A DNA stretch of 64,000 nt, taken from Streptomyces sp. NRRL F-2664. Its GTDB lineage: Bacteria > Actinomycetota > Actinomycetes > Streptomycetales > Streptomycetaceae. The stretch is taken from NCBI RefSeq assembly GCF_000719345.1, contig NZ_JOFX01000012.1, positions 62,001-126,000 of the forward strand. The letters run 5' to 3'. The position numbers and the translations under genes are program-made. The notes beneath the pieces were generated by a model. That model saw nothing but the letters and a program-made list of their open reading frames with translations, was not told where the DNA came from and did no database searches. This document shows positions 35,231 through 44,844 of the stretch, in pieces. Every line of letters begins with the position of its first letter. The first letter of the stretch is position 1.

Positions 35231-35533
35231 ATGCCCGGACTCCTTCGCGGTGTCGCCCGTACCGCCGTCGTGGCCGGAACCGCCACCGCGGTGTCCAACC
35301 GCGTGTCACGGCGCCAGGCGGGCCGCTGGTCGCAGCAGGAATACGAACAGCAGCAGGCGTACGCACAGCAGCAGGCGGCCGCGGCGCCGCCGCCCCCGCC
35401 GGCCGCCGCCCCGGCCGCGGCCGACGACATGGGCAGCAAGCTCGACCAGTTGCAGAAGCTGGGCGAGCTGAAGGCGCAGGGGCTGCTCACCGAGGAGGAG
35501 TTCGCGGCGCAGAAGGCCAAACTCCTCGGCTGA
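35231..35533 (+). CDS. SHOCT domain protein
   Basis: 100 residues. A short hydrophobic/basic N-terminus (LLRGVARTAVVAGTATAVSN) is followed by a Gln-rich stretch (YEQQQAYAQQQAAA), a Pro/Ala linker, and a C-terminal SHOCT helix pair (LDQLQKLGELKAQGLLTEEE, FAAQKAKLL). SHOCT is an oligomerisation module. GGGAGATGAC precedes ATG 35231. Likely a membrane-associated accessory protein; it pairs with the DUF6325 gene upstream. Confidence 0.85.
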   Translation: MPGLLRGVARTAVVAGTATAVSNRVSRRQAGRWSQQEYEQQQAYAQQQAAAAPPPPPAAAPAAADDMGSKLDQLQKLGELKAQGLLTEEEFAAQKAKLLG

Positions 35534-35572
35534 GGGGCCGGTCGGTCACGGCGGACGGAAGGGGATGACCCC

Positions 35573-36940
35573 ATGACGGCACCGCGCACCCCTGCACCGC
35601 CACCGGCCGAGGAGCCTGCGGAGGGCGACCGGTTGCGGGACATGCTGCGCACGCCGGGCTACCTGAAGCTCCTCGTCCTGTGCGCCCTCGTCGGCATCCC
35701 CGTCTCCCTCGCGGCGTTCTGGTTCCTGGTGGCACTCCACCAGCTGGAGCACCTGGTGTGGACGGACCTGCCGGAGGTGTTCGGCTGGAGCGGCCCGCCC
35801 TGGTGGTGGCCGCTTCCGCTGCTGCTGGCGGCCGGCGTCCTGGTCGGGCTGGTGGTGACCCGGCTGCCCGGTGCGGGCGGCCACATCCCCGCCTCCGGGC
35901 TGCACGCCGGAGGAGCCACCTCCGCCGCGCTGCCGGGCGTCGTCCTCGCGGCGGTGTTCAGCCTCCCGCTCGGGGCGACCCTCGGCCCGGAGGCCCCGCT
36001 GATCGCCCTCGGCGGGGGCCTGGCGCTGCTGTTCCGGGACCTGGCGCAGGCGCCCGCGACCCCGCAGAGCACGGTCATCCTGGCCGCGGCCGGAGCGGCC
36101 GCGGCCATCTCCGCGATCTTCGGCAATCCGCTGGTCGGAGCCGTGCTGCTGATGGAGGTGGCCGGCGTGGGCGGACCGCAGCTCTTCGCGATCATGCTGC
36201 CGGCGCTGCTCTCCAGCGGGATCGGCGAGCTCGTGTTCACCGGCTTCGGCCGCTGGACGGGCCTGTCGACGGGCAGCCTGGCACTGGAGCTGAACGCCCC
36301 CTTCCCCCGCCTCGACGCCGGTGACGTGCTGTGGTCGGTGGTCCTGGCGGCCGTGTTGGGCGTCTTCATGCACGGGGTGCTGGCCGGCGGCCGGTACGCC
36401 TCCGTGTACGTGGCCCGGCGGCCCGTCGCGCACACGGCCGTCTGCGCCGTGGCGGCCGGTGCCTTCGGGGCGCTGTACGCGCTGGTCACCGGCAACTCCC
36501 CGGTCGACGTGGCTTCGTCGGGGCAGGCCGTGATGGGCAGCATGGCCGCCGATCCGCAGGCGTGGGGCATCGGGGCGCTGATCGCCGTCCTGCTGTGCAA
36601 GGGCGCCGCCTACGCGCTCTGCCTGGGCAGCCTGCGCGGTGGCCCCATCTTCCCGGCGCTGTTCCTGGGCGCCGCCGCAGGCCTGCTGTTCGCGCCGCTG
36701 CCCGGGCTGGGAGTCGTACCCGGCCTCGCGGCCGGCATGGCCGCCGCGGCGGTGTGCGCGCTGCGGCTGCCGGTCAGCAGCGTGGTGCTCGTCGTCCTGC
36801 TGCTGGGCAGCGGAGCCATGATCCCCGTGGTCGTCCTCTCGGCCGTGGTGGCCTTCGTGGTCACCGAACTGCTGCCGCCGGGGCCGCAGGTCCCGCCGGT
36901 GGGCAGGGCCGTCGGCGTCCCGGCCACGGCCGCCAAGTGA
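35573..36940 (+). CDS. ClC-family chloride channel/antiporter
   Basis: 455 residues with about 12-14 membrane helices. Counterparts of the ClC selectivity motifs are present but altered: GAGGHIPASG (usual GSGIP), LGPEAPLIALGGG (usual GREGP; the gating Glu is kept) and GGPIFPALF (usual GGxFxP). IFGNPLVGAVLLMEV is conserved. This subtype, with its short cytosolic tail and no CBS domains, is widespread in actinobacteria; whether it moves Cl- or another anion is unknown. Confidence 0.85.
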   Translation: MTAPRTPAPPPAEEPAEGDRLRDMLRTPGYLKLLVLCALVGIPVSLAAFWFLVALHQLEHLVWTDLPEVFGWSGPPWWWPLPLLLAAGVLVGLVVTRLPGAGGHIPASGLHAGGATSAALPGVVLAAVFSLPLGATLGPEAPLIALGGGLALLFRDLAQAPATPQSTVILAAAGAAAAISAIFGNPLVGAVLLMEVAGVGGPQLFAIMLPALLSSGIGELVFTGFGRWTGLSTGSLALELNAPFPRLDAGDVLWSVVLAAVLGVFMHGVLAGGRYASVYVARRPVAHTAVCAVAAGAFGALYALVTGNSPVDVASSGQAVMGSMAADPQAWGIGALIAVLLCKGAAYALCLGSLRGGPIFPALFLGAAAGLLFAPLPGLGVVPGLAAGMAAAAVCALRLPVSSVVLVVLLLGSGAMIPVVVLSAVVAFVVTELLPPGPQVPPVGRAVGVPATAAK

Positions 36941-36983
36941 CCGGCGCCCGCGCCGGCCGAATCCGGAGGGGAAGGAGCGTGTC

Positions 36984-37418
36984 ATGACCGGTCACGTGGG
37001 CGGAGCCCGCCCGGACGGTGCGGCCGCACGCAGGGGCGGATTCACCGCCCGGAACGGCTGGCTCGTCTTCGCCGGCTTCCTGATGGTCTTCGGCGGGCTG
37101 ATGATGCTGTTCTCCGGGATCTCCGCGATCGCCAGGGACGACGTCTTCATCCCCACGCCGCACTACGCCTACGAGTTCGACCTGGCGGGCTGGGGATGGA
37201 TCCACCTCGTCCTGGGCGTCGTGATCCTCGTCGCCGGCCTGGCCGTGATCAGGGGCGCGGTGTGGGCCCGCATCGTCGGCCTGGCGCTGGCGGGCCTCAG
37301 CATGGTGGCGAGCTTCATGTGGCTGCCGTACACGCCGTTCTGGGCCCTGGTGCTGCTGGCGATCGACGGCCTGATCGTCTGGGCGCTGTGCACGGCACCC
37401 GGCCTCATGGACGGCTGA
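36984..37418 (+). CDS. DUF7144 family four-helix membrane protein
   Basis: 144 residues with four membrane segments: GWLVFAGFLMVFGGLMMLFS, WIHLVLGVVILVAGLAVIRG, IVGLALAGLSMVASFMWLPY and WALVLLAIDGLIVWALCTAP. GGGGAAGGAG precedes ATG 36984. The family is common in actinobacterial stress gene clusters; the function is unknown. Confidence 0.83.
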   Translation: MTGHVGGARPDGAAARRGGFTARNGWLVFAGFLMVFGGLMMLFSGISAIARDDVFIPTPHYAYEFDLAGWGWIHLVLGVVILVAGLAVIRGAVWARIVGLALAGLSMVASFMWLPYTPFWALVLLAIDGLIVWALCTAPGLMDG

Positions 37419-37490
37419 GTCCGCCGCCGTCGGCGGCCGCGTCGTCCGCCGGGCCTCGCCGCCCCGTGCCCACCGACCCAGGAGGCCGAC

Positions 37491-38453
37491 ATGCCCGAGC
37501 AGACGCCCCGGTCCGCGGGCCCGACGGGTGAGCAGTGGGAGCTGCGGCGCGGTGGGCAGCGCGCCGTCGTGGTCGAACTCGGCGGCGCCCTGCGCCAGTA
37601 CGAGGTGGACGCAGTGCCCGTGCTGGACGGGTTCGCCGCCGACGAGCCCGTCACCTCGGGGCGCGGGCAGTTGCTCGTGCCCTGGCCCAACCGGGTCGGT
37701 GGCGGCCGCTACCGCTTCGACGGCGCGGAGCTGCAACTGCCCCTGAGCGAACCGGAGAGGCACAACGCGATCCACGGACTGCTGCGCTGGACCCCGTGGC
37801 GGCTGCGGGCCCACTCCGGCGACGCCGTGCGGGTCGGAACCACCCTCCACCCGCAGCCGGGGTACCCCTTCCTGCTGGAGGTGCACGCCGAGTACCGGCT
37901 GGCCGACGACGGCCTGGAGGTGCTGGTCCGCGCCGTCAACGCCGGCCGTACGAGGGCCCCGTACGGCGTGGGGCAGCACCCCTACCTGACGGTCGGCACG
38001 GGCTTCGTCGACACGGCGCTGCTGACGGTGCCCGCCCGCCGCCGGCTGACCACCGACGACGAGGGCCTGCCGACCGGCGAGGTGCCGGTGGAGGGCACCG
38101 CCTACGACTTCCGCCGGGCGCGTCCCATAGGTACGCAGGCACTGGACACCGCCTTCACGGGACTCGACCGGGACGGAACCGGCCGGGCCGTGGTCCGGCT
38201 GGCGCATCCGTCGGGGCTGCGCGGCACCGACCTCTGGCTCGGCGAGGGCACCCGGTACGTGCAGGTCTACACGGGCGACACCCTGAGTCAGCCCGACCGG
38301 CGCCGGCGCGGTGTGGCGGTGGAGGCCATGTCCTGCCCGGCGGACGCCTTCCGCACCGGCACCGGCCTCACCGTGCTCGAACCGGGCGGCGGCCATGTGC
38401 TGCGGTGGGGCCTGCGGCCGTGGGCGGCCGGCGACGGAACGGCGGTCCGGTGA
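37491..38453 (+). CDS. Aldose 1-epimerase family protein
   Basis: 320 residues. The galactose mutarotase-like beta-sandwich motifs are visible: LLVPWPNRVGGGRYRFDG, HNAIHGLLRWTPW (catalytic His region), GVGQHPYLTVG (second His) and VYTGDTLSQPDRRRRGVAVE near the catalytic Glu (AVEAMSCPADAF). It interconverts sugar anomers; the substrate is unknown. GACCCAGGAGG precedes ATG 37491. Its stop overlaps the GTG of the cyclase-family gene. Confidence 0.9.
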   Translation: MPEQTPRSAGPTGEQWELRRGGQRAVVVELGGALRQYEVDAVPVLDGFAADEPVTSGRGQLLVPWPNRVGGGRYRFDGAELQLPLSEPERHNAIHGLLRWTPWRLRAHSGDAVRVGTTLHPQPGYPFLLEVHAEYRLADDGLEVLVRAVNAGRTRAPYGVGQHPYLTVGTGFVDTALLTVPARRRLTTDDEGLPTGEVPVEGTAYDFRRARPIGTQALDTAFTGLDRDGTGRAVVRLAHPSGLRGTDLWLGEGTRYVQVYTGDTLSQPDRRRRGVAVEAMSCPADAFRTGTGLTVLEPGGGHVLRWGLRPWAAGDGTAVR

Positions 38454-39409
38454 CCCGGCACGCCGGGGCCGCGCCCGGCGCGCGTCCCATGAGCGGGGAC
38501 GACTTCCGGGCGCTGTACGGGCGGCTGCGGCGTGCACGGACCGGGGGCGGCGCGGACGGCGGCCGGCGCGGGGCGCTGCGCCATCTGACGCCCGCCCGGG
38601 TCGCGGCGGCCGCGGCCGAGGTCCGGCTCGGCCGCACGGTGTCCCTGGCCGCTCCGATCGAGACCCGGCCGGGACCGGACAACCAGGATCCGGCGCAGCA
38701 CCGGATGACCGGGCCCGCACCCGGGGAGGCCGGGGCCGAGGGGCTGCACTTCGCGCGCGACCGGTTCGCCATGAACGTCCACGGGGACGCGGACAGCCAC
38801 CTCGACGCCCTGAACCACGTGCTGTACGACGGCGAGCTCCACGGCGGCGTCCCGGCCGGGGACGCGACCGCCGCGGAGGTCCGCTCGCTCTCCGTGGACC
38901 TGGTCCGGGAGGGCATCGTCGGACGGGGCGTGCTGCTCGACGTCCCGGGGCTGCGGGGCGTGCCCTGGCTGGAGCCGGGGGAGCACGTGACGGCGGAGGA
39001 CCTGGCGGCCGCCGAGACGGCCCAGGGGGTCCGGGTCGGCCCGGGCGACGTGCTGCTCGTCCGGGTGGGACACCGGCGCCGCCGCAGGGAGTTCGGGGCG
39101 TGGGACGCGGCCCGGGGCAGGGCGGGACTGCACCCCGAGGCGATGCCGTTCCTGGCCGAGCGGGAGGTGGCCGTCCTCGGCGGTGACGGGAACAACGACA
39201 CCGCGCCCAGCGCGGTGGCGGACATCGCCTTTCCCGTGCACGTGCTGGCGGTGCAGGCAATGGGCGTGCACCTCATGGACTACCTGCAGTTCGAGGAGCT
39301 GGCGGCGGTCTGCGCGCAGACCGGCCGCTGGAGCTTTCTGTGCGCGGTCGCACCACTGCGCCTGCCGGGCGCCACCGGCTCCCCCGTGAACCCGCTCGCT
39401 GTGCTGTGA
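38450..39409 (+). CDS. Cyclase-family (kynurenine formamidase-like) hydrolase
   Basis: 319 residues from GTG 38450 (GTGA overlap). The cyclase-family metal motif is in MNVHGDADSHLDALNHVLYD (HGxxxSHxDxxxH), followed by GVLLDVPGLRG and the C-terminal PVHVLAVQAMGVHLMDYLQF. Proteins of this family (PF04199) are Mn/Zn amidohydrolases, including kynurenine formamidase; here length is larger than bacterial KynB (~210) and no trp-catabolic neighbours are present, so the substrate is unknown. Confidence 0.83.
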   Translation: MTRHAGAAPGARPMSGDDFRALYGRLRRARTGGGADGGRRGALRHLTPARVAAAAAEVRLGRTVSLAAPIETRPGPDNQDPAQHRMTGPAPGEAGAEGLHFARDRFAMNVHGDADSHLDALNHVLYDGELHGGVPAGDATAAEVRSLSVDLVREGIVGRGVLLDVPGLRGVPWLEPGEHVTAEDLAAAETAQGVRVGPGDVLLVRVGHRRRRREFGAWDAARGRAGLHPEAMPFLAEREVAVLGGDGNNDTAPSAVADIAFPVHVLAVQAMGVHLMDYLQFEELAAVCAQTGRWSFLCAVAPLRLPGATGSPVNPLAVL

Positions 39410-39557
39410 AGGGCGCCCGCGCCCGGGCGCTGTCCTGCCGGGTCGCCGTGCGCCGGCGGGGCGGTTAGCTTCGAATGGGTGGCACTGCTTGGCCTCCGCT
39501 GCGCGGAGTGACAGGTCCCGGCGGGCCGGGGCCACGACCCCAAGGACGGTGGTCGAC

Positions 39558-41138
39558 GTGGGCGGCTCTTCCCACTACGACGTCATCATCATCGGCACGG
39601 GCGCCGGGGGCGGCACCCTCGCCCACCGGCTGGCCCCCTCCGGCAAACGCGTACTCCTCCTCGAGCGCGGCGGCCACCTGCCGCGGGAGCGGGACAACTG
39701 GGAGTCCACCGCCGTGTTCGTCAAGGGCAAGTACCGGGCGCCCGAGTTCTGGTTCGACCAGCACGGCAACGCCTTCCCGCCCGAAGTCAACTACTACGTC
39801 GGCGGCAACACCAAGTTCTACGGGGCCGCGCTCTTCCGGCTGCGGCCGGAGGACTTCGGCGAGATCCGCCACCACGGCGGCATCTCCCCCGCCTGGCCCC
39901 TGCAGTACGAGGATCTGGAGCCCTACTACACGCAGGCCGAGCACCTCTACCGGGTCCATGGACGGCACGGCGAGGACCCCGGCGAGGGCCCGGTGAGCGC
40001 GCAGTACGCCCACCCTCCCGTGCAACACGAGCCGCGCATCCAGCAGTTGAGCGACGACCTGGAGAAGAGAGGGCTGCACCCCTTCCACCTGCCCATCGGG
40101 GTCGACCTCGTCCAGGACGCCGACGGGCGGGCCGTCCCCTCCAGCGTGTGCATCCGCTGCAACCGGGTGGACGGCTTCCCCTGCCTGGTGCGCGGCAAGT
40201 CCGACGCGCAGGTGGTCTGCGTGGAGCCCGCCCTGGAACACCCCGGCGTCGAGCTGGTCACCCACGCCCACGTGGTCCGGCTGGAGACGGACGCCTCCGG
40301 GCGCAGCGTCACCGCCGCCGTGGTGCGGCTCGCGGACGGTTCCGAGACCCGCTTCCGCGGGGACGTCGTGGTCGTCTCCTGCGGGGCGGTCAACTCCGCG
40401 GCCCTGCTGCTGGCCTCGGCCGACGACCGCCATCCCCGGGGGCTGGCCAACAGCTCGGACGTGGTGGGCCGGCACTACATGCGGCACAACAACCTGGCGC
40501 TGATGGCGGTCTCGAAGGAGCCCAACCCCACGCAGTTCCAGAAGACCCTCGCGCTGCACGACTGGTACCTGGGCGCCGACGACTGGGACTTCCCGCTGGG
40601 CGGCATCCAGATGCTGGGCAAGTCGGACGCCGAGCAGATCCACGGGGAGGCCCCGCGCTGGGCCGGCGCGGTCACCCCGGACATGCCCTTCGAGGTGCTG
40701 GCGCACCACGCGGTGGACTTCTGGCTGTGCGGTGAGGACCTGCCCCTGCCCGACAACCGGGTCACCGTGGACGCCGGCGGTGCCATCCACCTGGCCCTCG
40801 ACGAGAAGAACAACATCGAGGGCCTGGGGCGGCTCAGGCACAAGCTCCAGGGCATGCTCGGCCACTTGGGGATGCACGAGCACCACCTGTTGCCGCACAG
40901 CATCTACCTGCACAAGGGGATGCCGATCGGGGCGACGGCGCACCAGGCGGGGACCGTCCGCTTCGGGACGGACCCGGCCACCTCCGCCCTGGACGTCAAC
41001 TGCAAGGCCCACGACCTCGACAACCTCTACGTCGTCGACACGAGTTTCTTCCCGAGCATCGGAGCGGTCAACCCGTCCCTGACGGCCATGGCCAACGCCC
41101 TGCGGGTGGGCGACCACCTGCTGTCCCGGCTGACCTGA
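39558..41138 (+). CDS. GMC-type FAD oxidoreductase
   Basis: 526 residues from GTG 39558, AAGGA 11 nt upstream; GTG 39549 and ATG 39489 are alternatives with poorer spacing. The FAD dinucleotide motif is VIIIGTGAGGGTLAHRLA, followed by LLLERGG and NYYVGGNTKFYGAALFRLRP; the C-terminal GMC domain holds LYVVDTSFFPSIGAVNPSLT with the preceding HxxGT-type section (HQAGTVRFG). Likely oxidises an alcohol or sugar; acceptor unknown. Part of the redox block with the SDR and bd oxidase. Confidence 0.87.
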   Translation: MGGSSHYDVIIIGTGAGGGTLAHRLAPSGKRVLLLERGGHLPRERDNWESTAVFVKGKYRAPEFWFDQHGNAFPPEVNYYVGGNTKFYGAALFRLRPEDFGEIRHHGGISPAWPLQYEDLEPYYTQAEHLYRVHGRHGEDPGEGPVSAQYAHPPVQHEPRIQQLSDDLEKRGLHPFHLPIGVDLVQDADGRAVPSSVCIRCNRVDGFPCLVRGKSDAQVVCVEPALEHPGVELVTHAHVVRLETDASGRSVTAAVVRLADGSETRFRGDVVVVSCGAVNSAALLLASADDRHPRGLANSSDVVGRHYMRHNNLALMAVSKEPNPTQFQKTLALHDWYLGADDWDFPLGGIQMLGKSDAEQIHGEAPRWAGAVTPDMPFEVLAHHAVDFWLCGEDLPLPDNRVTVDAGGAIHLALDEKNNIEGLGRLRHKLQGMLGHLGMHEHHLLPHSIYLHKGMPIGATAHQAGTVRFGTDPATSALDVNCKAHDLDNLYVVDTSFFPSIGAVNPSLTAMANALRVGDHLLSRLT

Positions 41139-41367
41139 CCCCCGGGGCCGCCGCGCCCGACCCGCGCGATGTGGCGGCCCCGCGCGACGTACACCGCCTG
41201 CGCCGCCGGCGTCATCTGCGCCGACCGAAGGAAGATCGTCCGCCGAACGGCCCAACCGGGACCCGCCCGGCCCGCCCCCCGGCACGGCCGGTGATTACGT
41301 GGGCGGTCGGTCCGGCCGGCGGCGGCCGGCGCGCCGGGGGCCCGCTCGTCGAGGAGGCAGCAACAAC

Positions 41368-42207
41368 GTGGATTCCACCGTGGGCGCACCGCAGGGAGTG
41401 ATGACGGCTCACCTGCTGAAGGGCCAGAAGGCGCTCGTCACCGGCGCCAACTCCGGTATCGGCAGGGCGACCGCCCTCGCGCTCGGCCGGGCGGGTGCCG
41501 ACGTGGTCGTGAACTACGTGGCGGACCGCGAGTCCGCCGACGAGGTGGTCCGGGAGATCGCCTCCTTCGGGGTGCGCGCGGCGGCGTACGAGGCGGACGT
41601 GTCCCAGGAGGACCAGGTCGTCGCCATGGTGGACCGGATGGTCGCGGAGTTCGGGACGATCGACATCATGGTCGCCAACGCCGGCCTCCAGCGCGACGCC
41701 CGGTTCACCGACATGACCCTCGCGCAGTGGCAGAAGGTCCTGGACGTCAATCTGACCGGGCAGTTCCTGTGCGCCCGGGAAGCCACCAAGGAGTTCCTGC
41801 GCCGCGGCGTCGTGCCCGAGGTGTCCCGCGCGGCGGGCAAGATCATCTGCATGAGCTCGGTGCACCAGGTCATTCCGTGGGCGGGGCACGTCAACTACGC
41901 CTCCTCCAAGGGCGGCGTGCACATGCTGATGCAGACCCTGGCCCAGGAGCTCGCACCGCAGAAGATCCGTGTGAACGCGGTCGCCCCCGGCGCCATCAGA
42001 ACGCCGATCAACCGCAGTGCCTGGGAGACCCCGCAGGCCCGCGAGGAGCTGCTGAAGCTGATCCCGTACGACCGGATCGGCGACCCCGACGACATCGCCG
42101 GCGCGGTCGTCGCCCTCGCCTCCGACCTCATGGACTACGTGGTGGGCACCACCCTCTACGTCGACGGCGGCATGACCCTCTTCCCCGGCTTCGCCACCGG
42201 CGGCTGA
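41368..42207 (+). CDS. SDR-family oxidoreductase (glucose 1-dehydrogenase-like)
   Basis: 279 residues from GTG 41368, GAGGAGG 9-17 nt upstream; ATG 41401 is the alternative. The cofactor motif TGANSGIG is at ~25-32, the NAG motif in MVANAGLQRD, catalytic Ser in ICMSSVHQVIPW and YxxxK in NYASSKGG. A proline-glycine reductase-type end (VGTTLYVDGGMTLFPGF) matches classical 250-residue SDRs. NAD(P) preference and substrate are not evident. Confidence 0.9.
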   Translation: MDSTVGAPQGVMTAHLLKGQKALVTGANSGIGRATALALGRAGADVVVNYVADRESADEVVREIASFGVRAAAYEADVSQEDQVVAMVDRMVAEFGTIDIMVANAGLQRDARFTDMTLAQWQKVLDVNLTGQFLCAREATKEFLRRGVVPEVSRAAGKIICMSSVHQVIPWAGHVNYASSKGGVHMLMQTLAQELAPQKIRVNAVAPGAIRTPINRSAWETPQAREELLKLIPYDRIGDPDDIAGAVVALASDLMDYVVGTTLYVDGGMTLFPGFATGG

Positions 42208-42321
42208 CCCCGTCCGCCGTTCCCAGGGGGTGCCTCGCCGATCCCGCCGGGCCCTGGGCCCCGGACCCCGCTCCCTGATCCGGCCCGATCGACGAGACGC
42301 CCCCTAGCAGCGAAGGCACGC

Positions 42322-43773
42322 ATGCACACCACGGTTCTCCTGCTGGCGGCGGACGCCCCGGCCCAGCTGCTCCCGGCCCGGCAGCTCATGGCCTTCACCC
42401 TCGCCTCGCACATCATCCTCGTGCCGATGGGCGTGGCCCTGCCGTTCATCACCCTGCTGATGCACTACCGGGGGATCCGCCGCAACGACCCCACCGCCCT
42501 GCTGCTGGCACGGCGCTGGTCGGCCGTCATGGCGGTGCAGTTCGCCGTCGGAGTCGTCACCGGCACCGTGCTCTCCTTCGAGTTCGGCCTGCTCTGGCCG
42601 GGACTCATGGGCAAGTGGGGTGACGTGTTCGGCATCGGCTTCGGGGTCGAGGCGTGGGCCTTCTTCCTCGAAGCGGTGCTCATCGCCGTCTACCTGTACG
42701 GCTGGCGCCGCCTGGACCCGCGTACGCACTTCCTGCTCGGGCTGCCGCTCCCGGCGGCCGCGCTGATGGGGGCGTTCGGCATCCTGGCCGCCAACTCGTG
42801 GATGAACACCCCGCGCGGCTTCTCCCTCGACTCCGCCGGCAACCCGGTCGACGTGAACATCTGGAAGGCGATCTTCACCCCGATGTTCGGGCCGCAGTAC
42901 TGGCACTTCGTCGTGGCGATGCTGCTGACCGCCGGCTATGTGGTGGCCGGGGTCTACGCCGTCGGCTGGCTGCGCGGGCGCCGGGACCACTACCACCGGC
43001 TCGGCTTCACCGTCCCCTTCACCGTCGCCGCCGTGGCCACCCCGATCCAGTTCTTCCTGGGCGACTGCATCGCCCGGAAGGTGTTCCGCGAGCAGCCGGT
43101 GAAGTTCGCCGCCATGGAGATCGTCTGGGAGACGGACACTCACGTGCCGGAATACGTGTTCGGCCGTCTGCATCCCGACGGGACGGTGTCCGGCGGTATC
43201 AAGATCCCGCAGCTCGACTCCCTGCTGGCCGGTTTCAGCACCGACACCAAGGTGATCGGGCTGTCCTCCGTCCCGGCGGGCGACCGGCCGAACGCACTCC
43301 AGGCGACCATCGCCCACTGGGCCTTCGACATCATGGTCCTGATCGGCTCGGCGCTGATCCTGCTCGCCCTCTGGTACGCACTCGCCCGGTGGCGCCGTCG
43401 CAGCCTGCCCGCCTCCCAGTGGTTCTGGCGCAGCGCGGCCTGCGCGGGCGTCGCGTCCGTCGTGGCCGTGGAGTGCGGCTGGATCGCCACCGAGGTGGGG
43501 CGCCAGCCGTGGATCGTCTACCAGAACATGCGGGTCGCCGAGGCGGTCACGGCGACCCGCTCGACGACCCTGTGGATCATGCTCGTGCTGGTGGTCGTGG
43601 TGTACGTGTTCGTCTTCGGGGCGTTTCTCGCCGTCCTCCTGACGATGCGCAACCGATGGCGGCTCGCCGACGCCCGGCAGGATGCGGCAGGTCCGGGCGA
43701 GGCGCCGGAGACGGACACGCCGTACGGACCGCGCTCGTCCGTCCCGTCGGCGCCCGGGGAAGGCCGCCCGTGA
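42322..43773 (+). CDS. cydA: Cytochrome bd ubiquinol oxidase subunit I
   Basis: 483 residues. Reduces O2 to water with quinol at high oxygen affinity, without proton pumping. The N-terminal heme-ligand helix (ASHIILVPMGVALPFITLLM), the heme b558 region (WMNTPRGFSLDSAGNPVD) and the GRQPWIVYQNMR motif (~393) of the b595/d site are visible; the quinol Q-loop is of the short type. About nine membrane segments. Overlaps cydB by GTGA. No cydCD transporter genes follow, so the ABC assembly factor must be elsewhere. Confidence 0.93.
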   Translation: MHTTVLLLAADAPAQLLPARQLMAFTLASHIILVPMGVALPFITLLMHYRGIRRNDPTALLLARRWSAVMAVQFAVGVVTGTVLSFEFGLLWPGLMGKWGDVFGIGFGVEAWAFFLEAVLIAVYLYGWRRLDPRTHFLLGLPLPAAALMGAFGILAANSWMNTPRGFSLDSAGNPVDVNIWKAIFTPMFGPQYWHFVVAMLLTAGYVVAGVYAVGWLRGRRDHYHRLGFTVPFTVAAVATPIQFFLGDCIARKVFREQPVKFAAMEIVWETDTHVPEYVFGRLHPDGTVSGGIKIPQLDSLLAGFSTDTKVIGLSSVPAGDRPNALQATIAHWAFDIMVLIGSALILLALWYALARWRRRSLPASQWFWRSAACAGVASVVAVECGWIATEVGRQPWIVYQNMRVAEAVTATRSTTLWIMLVLVVVVYVFVFGAFLAVLLTMRNRWRLADARQDAAGPGEAPETDTPYGPRSSVPSAPGEGRP

Positions 43774-44822
43774 CCGCCGACCTCATCGCCTTCGTGCTGC
43801 TGCTCGCCGTGACCGCGTACACCTGCGCCGGCGGCACCGACTACGGCGCCGGCTTCTGGGATCTGACCGCCGGAGGGGCGGAGCGGGGCAAGCGGCCGCG
43901 GTGGCTCATCGACCACGCCATGGCCCCGGTGTGGGAGGTCAACAACGTCTGGCTGATCTTCATCTTCGTCACCATGTGGACCGGCTTCCCGGTCTTCTTC
44001 CAGACGGTGTTCTCCGCGATGTGGGTTCCGCTCGCCCTGGCCGCCGTCGGCATGGTCCTGCGCGGCGCCGGCTTCGCCTTCCGCAAGGCCTCCCGGCGGA
44101 CCGCCGCGCGGCGCCTGTTCGGGGCGCTGTTCGCCCTGTCCTCGCTGGTGACGCCCTTCTTCCTCGGCGCGGCCGTCGGCGGGGTGGCCAGCGGCCGGGT
44201 CGCACTCGGTACGGAGGCCTCGGCGCGGGCCTGGTCCAATCCGACCTCACTGGTGTTCGGGCTGCTGGCCATCGCGACGACGGCCTTCCTCGGTGCGGTG
44301 TTCCTCTCCGGGGACGCCCGCCGCTTCGACGCGCCCGACCTGGTGGACCACTTCCGGGGGCGGGCACTGGCCGCGCTGGCCGCGGTCGCCGTGCTCGCCG
44401 TGGTCGCCCTGTTCGTCACGCGCGCGGACGCCCAGCACGTGTGGCACGGCCTCACCCGCGGCCCGGGGCTGGCCCTCGTCCTCCTGGCCCTGGCGTTCAC
44501 CTTCGCCACCGCATGGCTGCTGCTGCGCCCGCCGGGCACCTGGGTGCGCGTCACCGCGGTGGGGGTCGTCGCGGCGGCCGTCCTCGCCTGGGGCACGGCC
44601 CAGCGGCCGTACCTCATCCCCACCTCGCTGACCGTCGCCGAGGCCGCGGGGGCGCCCTCCAGCCTGACGTGGCTGGCGTTCGTCACGCTGGTCGCCCTGG
44701 TGATCGTCGCCCCGGCCGTGGTCCTGCTGTACTGGCTGGACACGCACGGCGAACTGCAGTCCCTCACCGACGCAGACCTGCGGCCCGGCGCCGAACCCGG
44801 CGGGGACACGGACGGGGGGTGA
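43770..44822 (+). CDS. cydB: Cytochrome bd ubiquinol oxidase subunit II
   Basis: 350 residues from GTG 43770. The family start LLAVTAYTCAGGTDYGAGFW and WEVNNVWLIFIFVTMWTGFP are conserved; about eight to nine membrane helices. The C-terminal acidic tail (DADLRPGAEPGGDTDGG) is hydrophilic. Translationally coupled to cydA. Confidence 0.93.
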   Translation: MTADLIAFVLLLAVTAYTCAGGTDYGAGFWDLTAGGAERGKRPRWLIDHAMAPVWEVNNVWLIFIFVTMWTGFPVFFQTVFSAMWVPLALAAVGMVLRGAGFAFRKASRRTAARRLFGALFALSSLVTPFFLGAAVGGVASGRVALGTEASARAWSNPTSLVFGLLAIATTAFLGAVFLSGDARRFDAPDLVDHFRGRALAALAAVAVLAVVALFVTRADAQHVWHGLTRGPGLALVLLALAFTFATAWLLLRPPGTWVRVTAVGVVAAAVLAWGTAQRPYLIPTSLTVAEAAGAPSSLTWLAFVTLVALVIVAPAVVLLYWLDTHGELQSLTDADLRPGAEPGGDTDGG

Positions 44823-44844
44823 CGGCCGCAGATCATGCGAGCGG

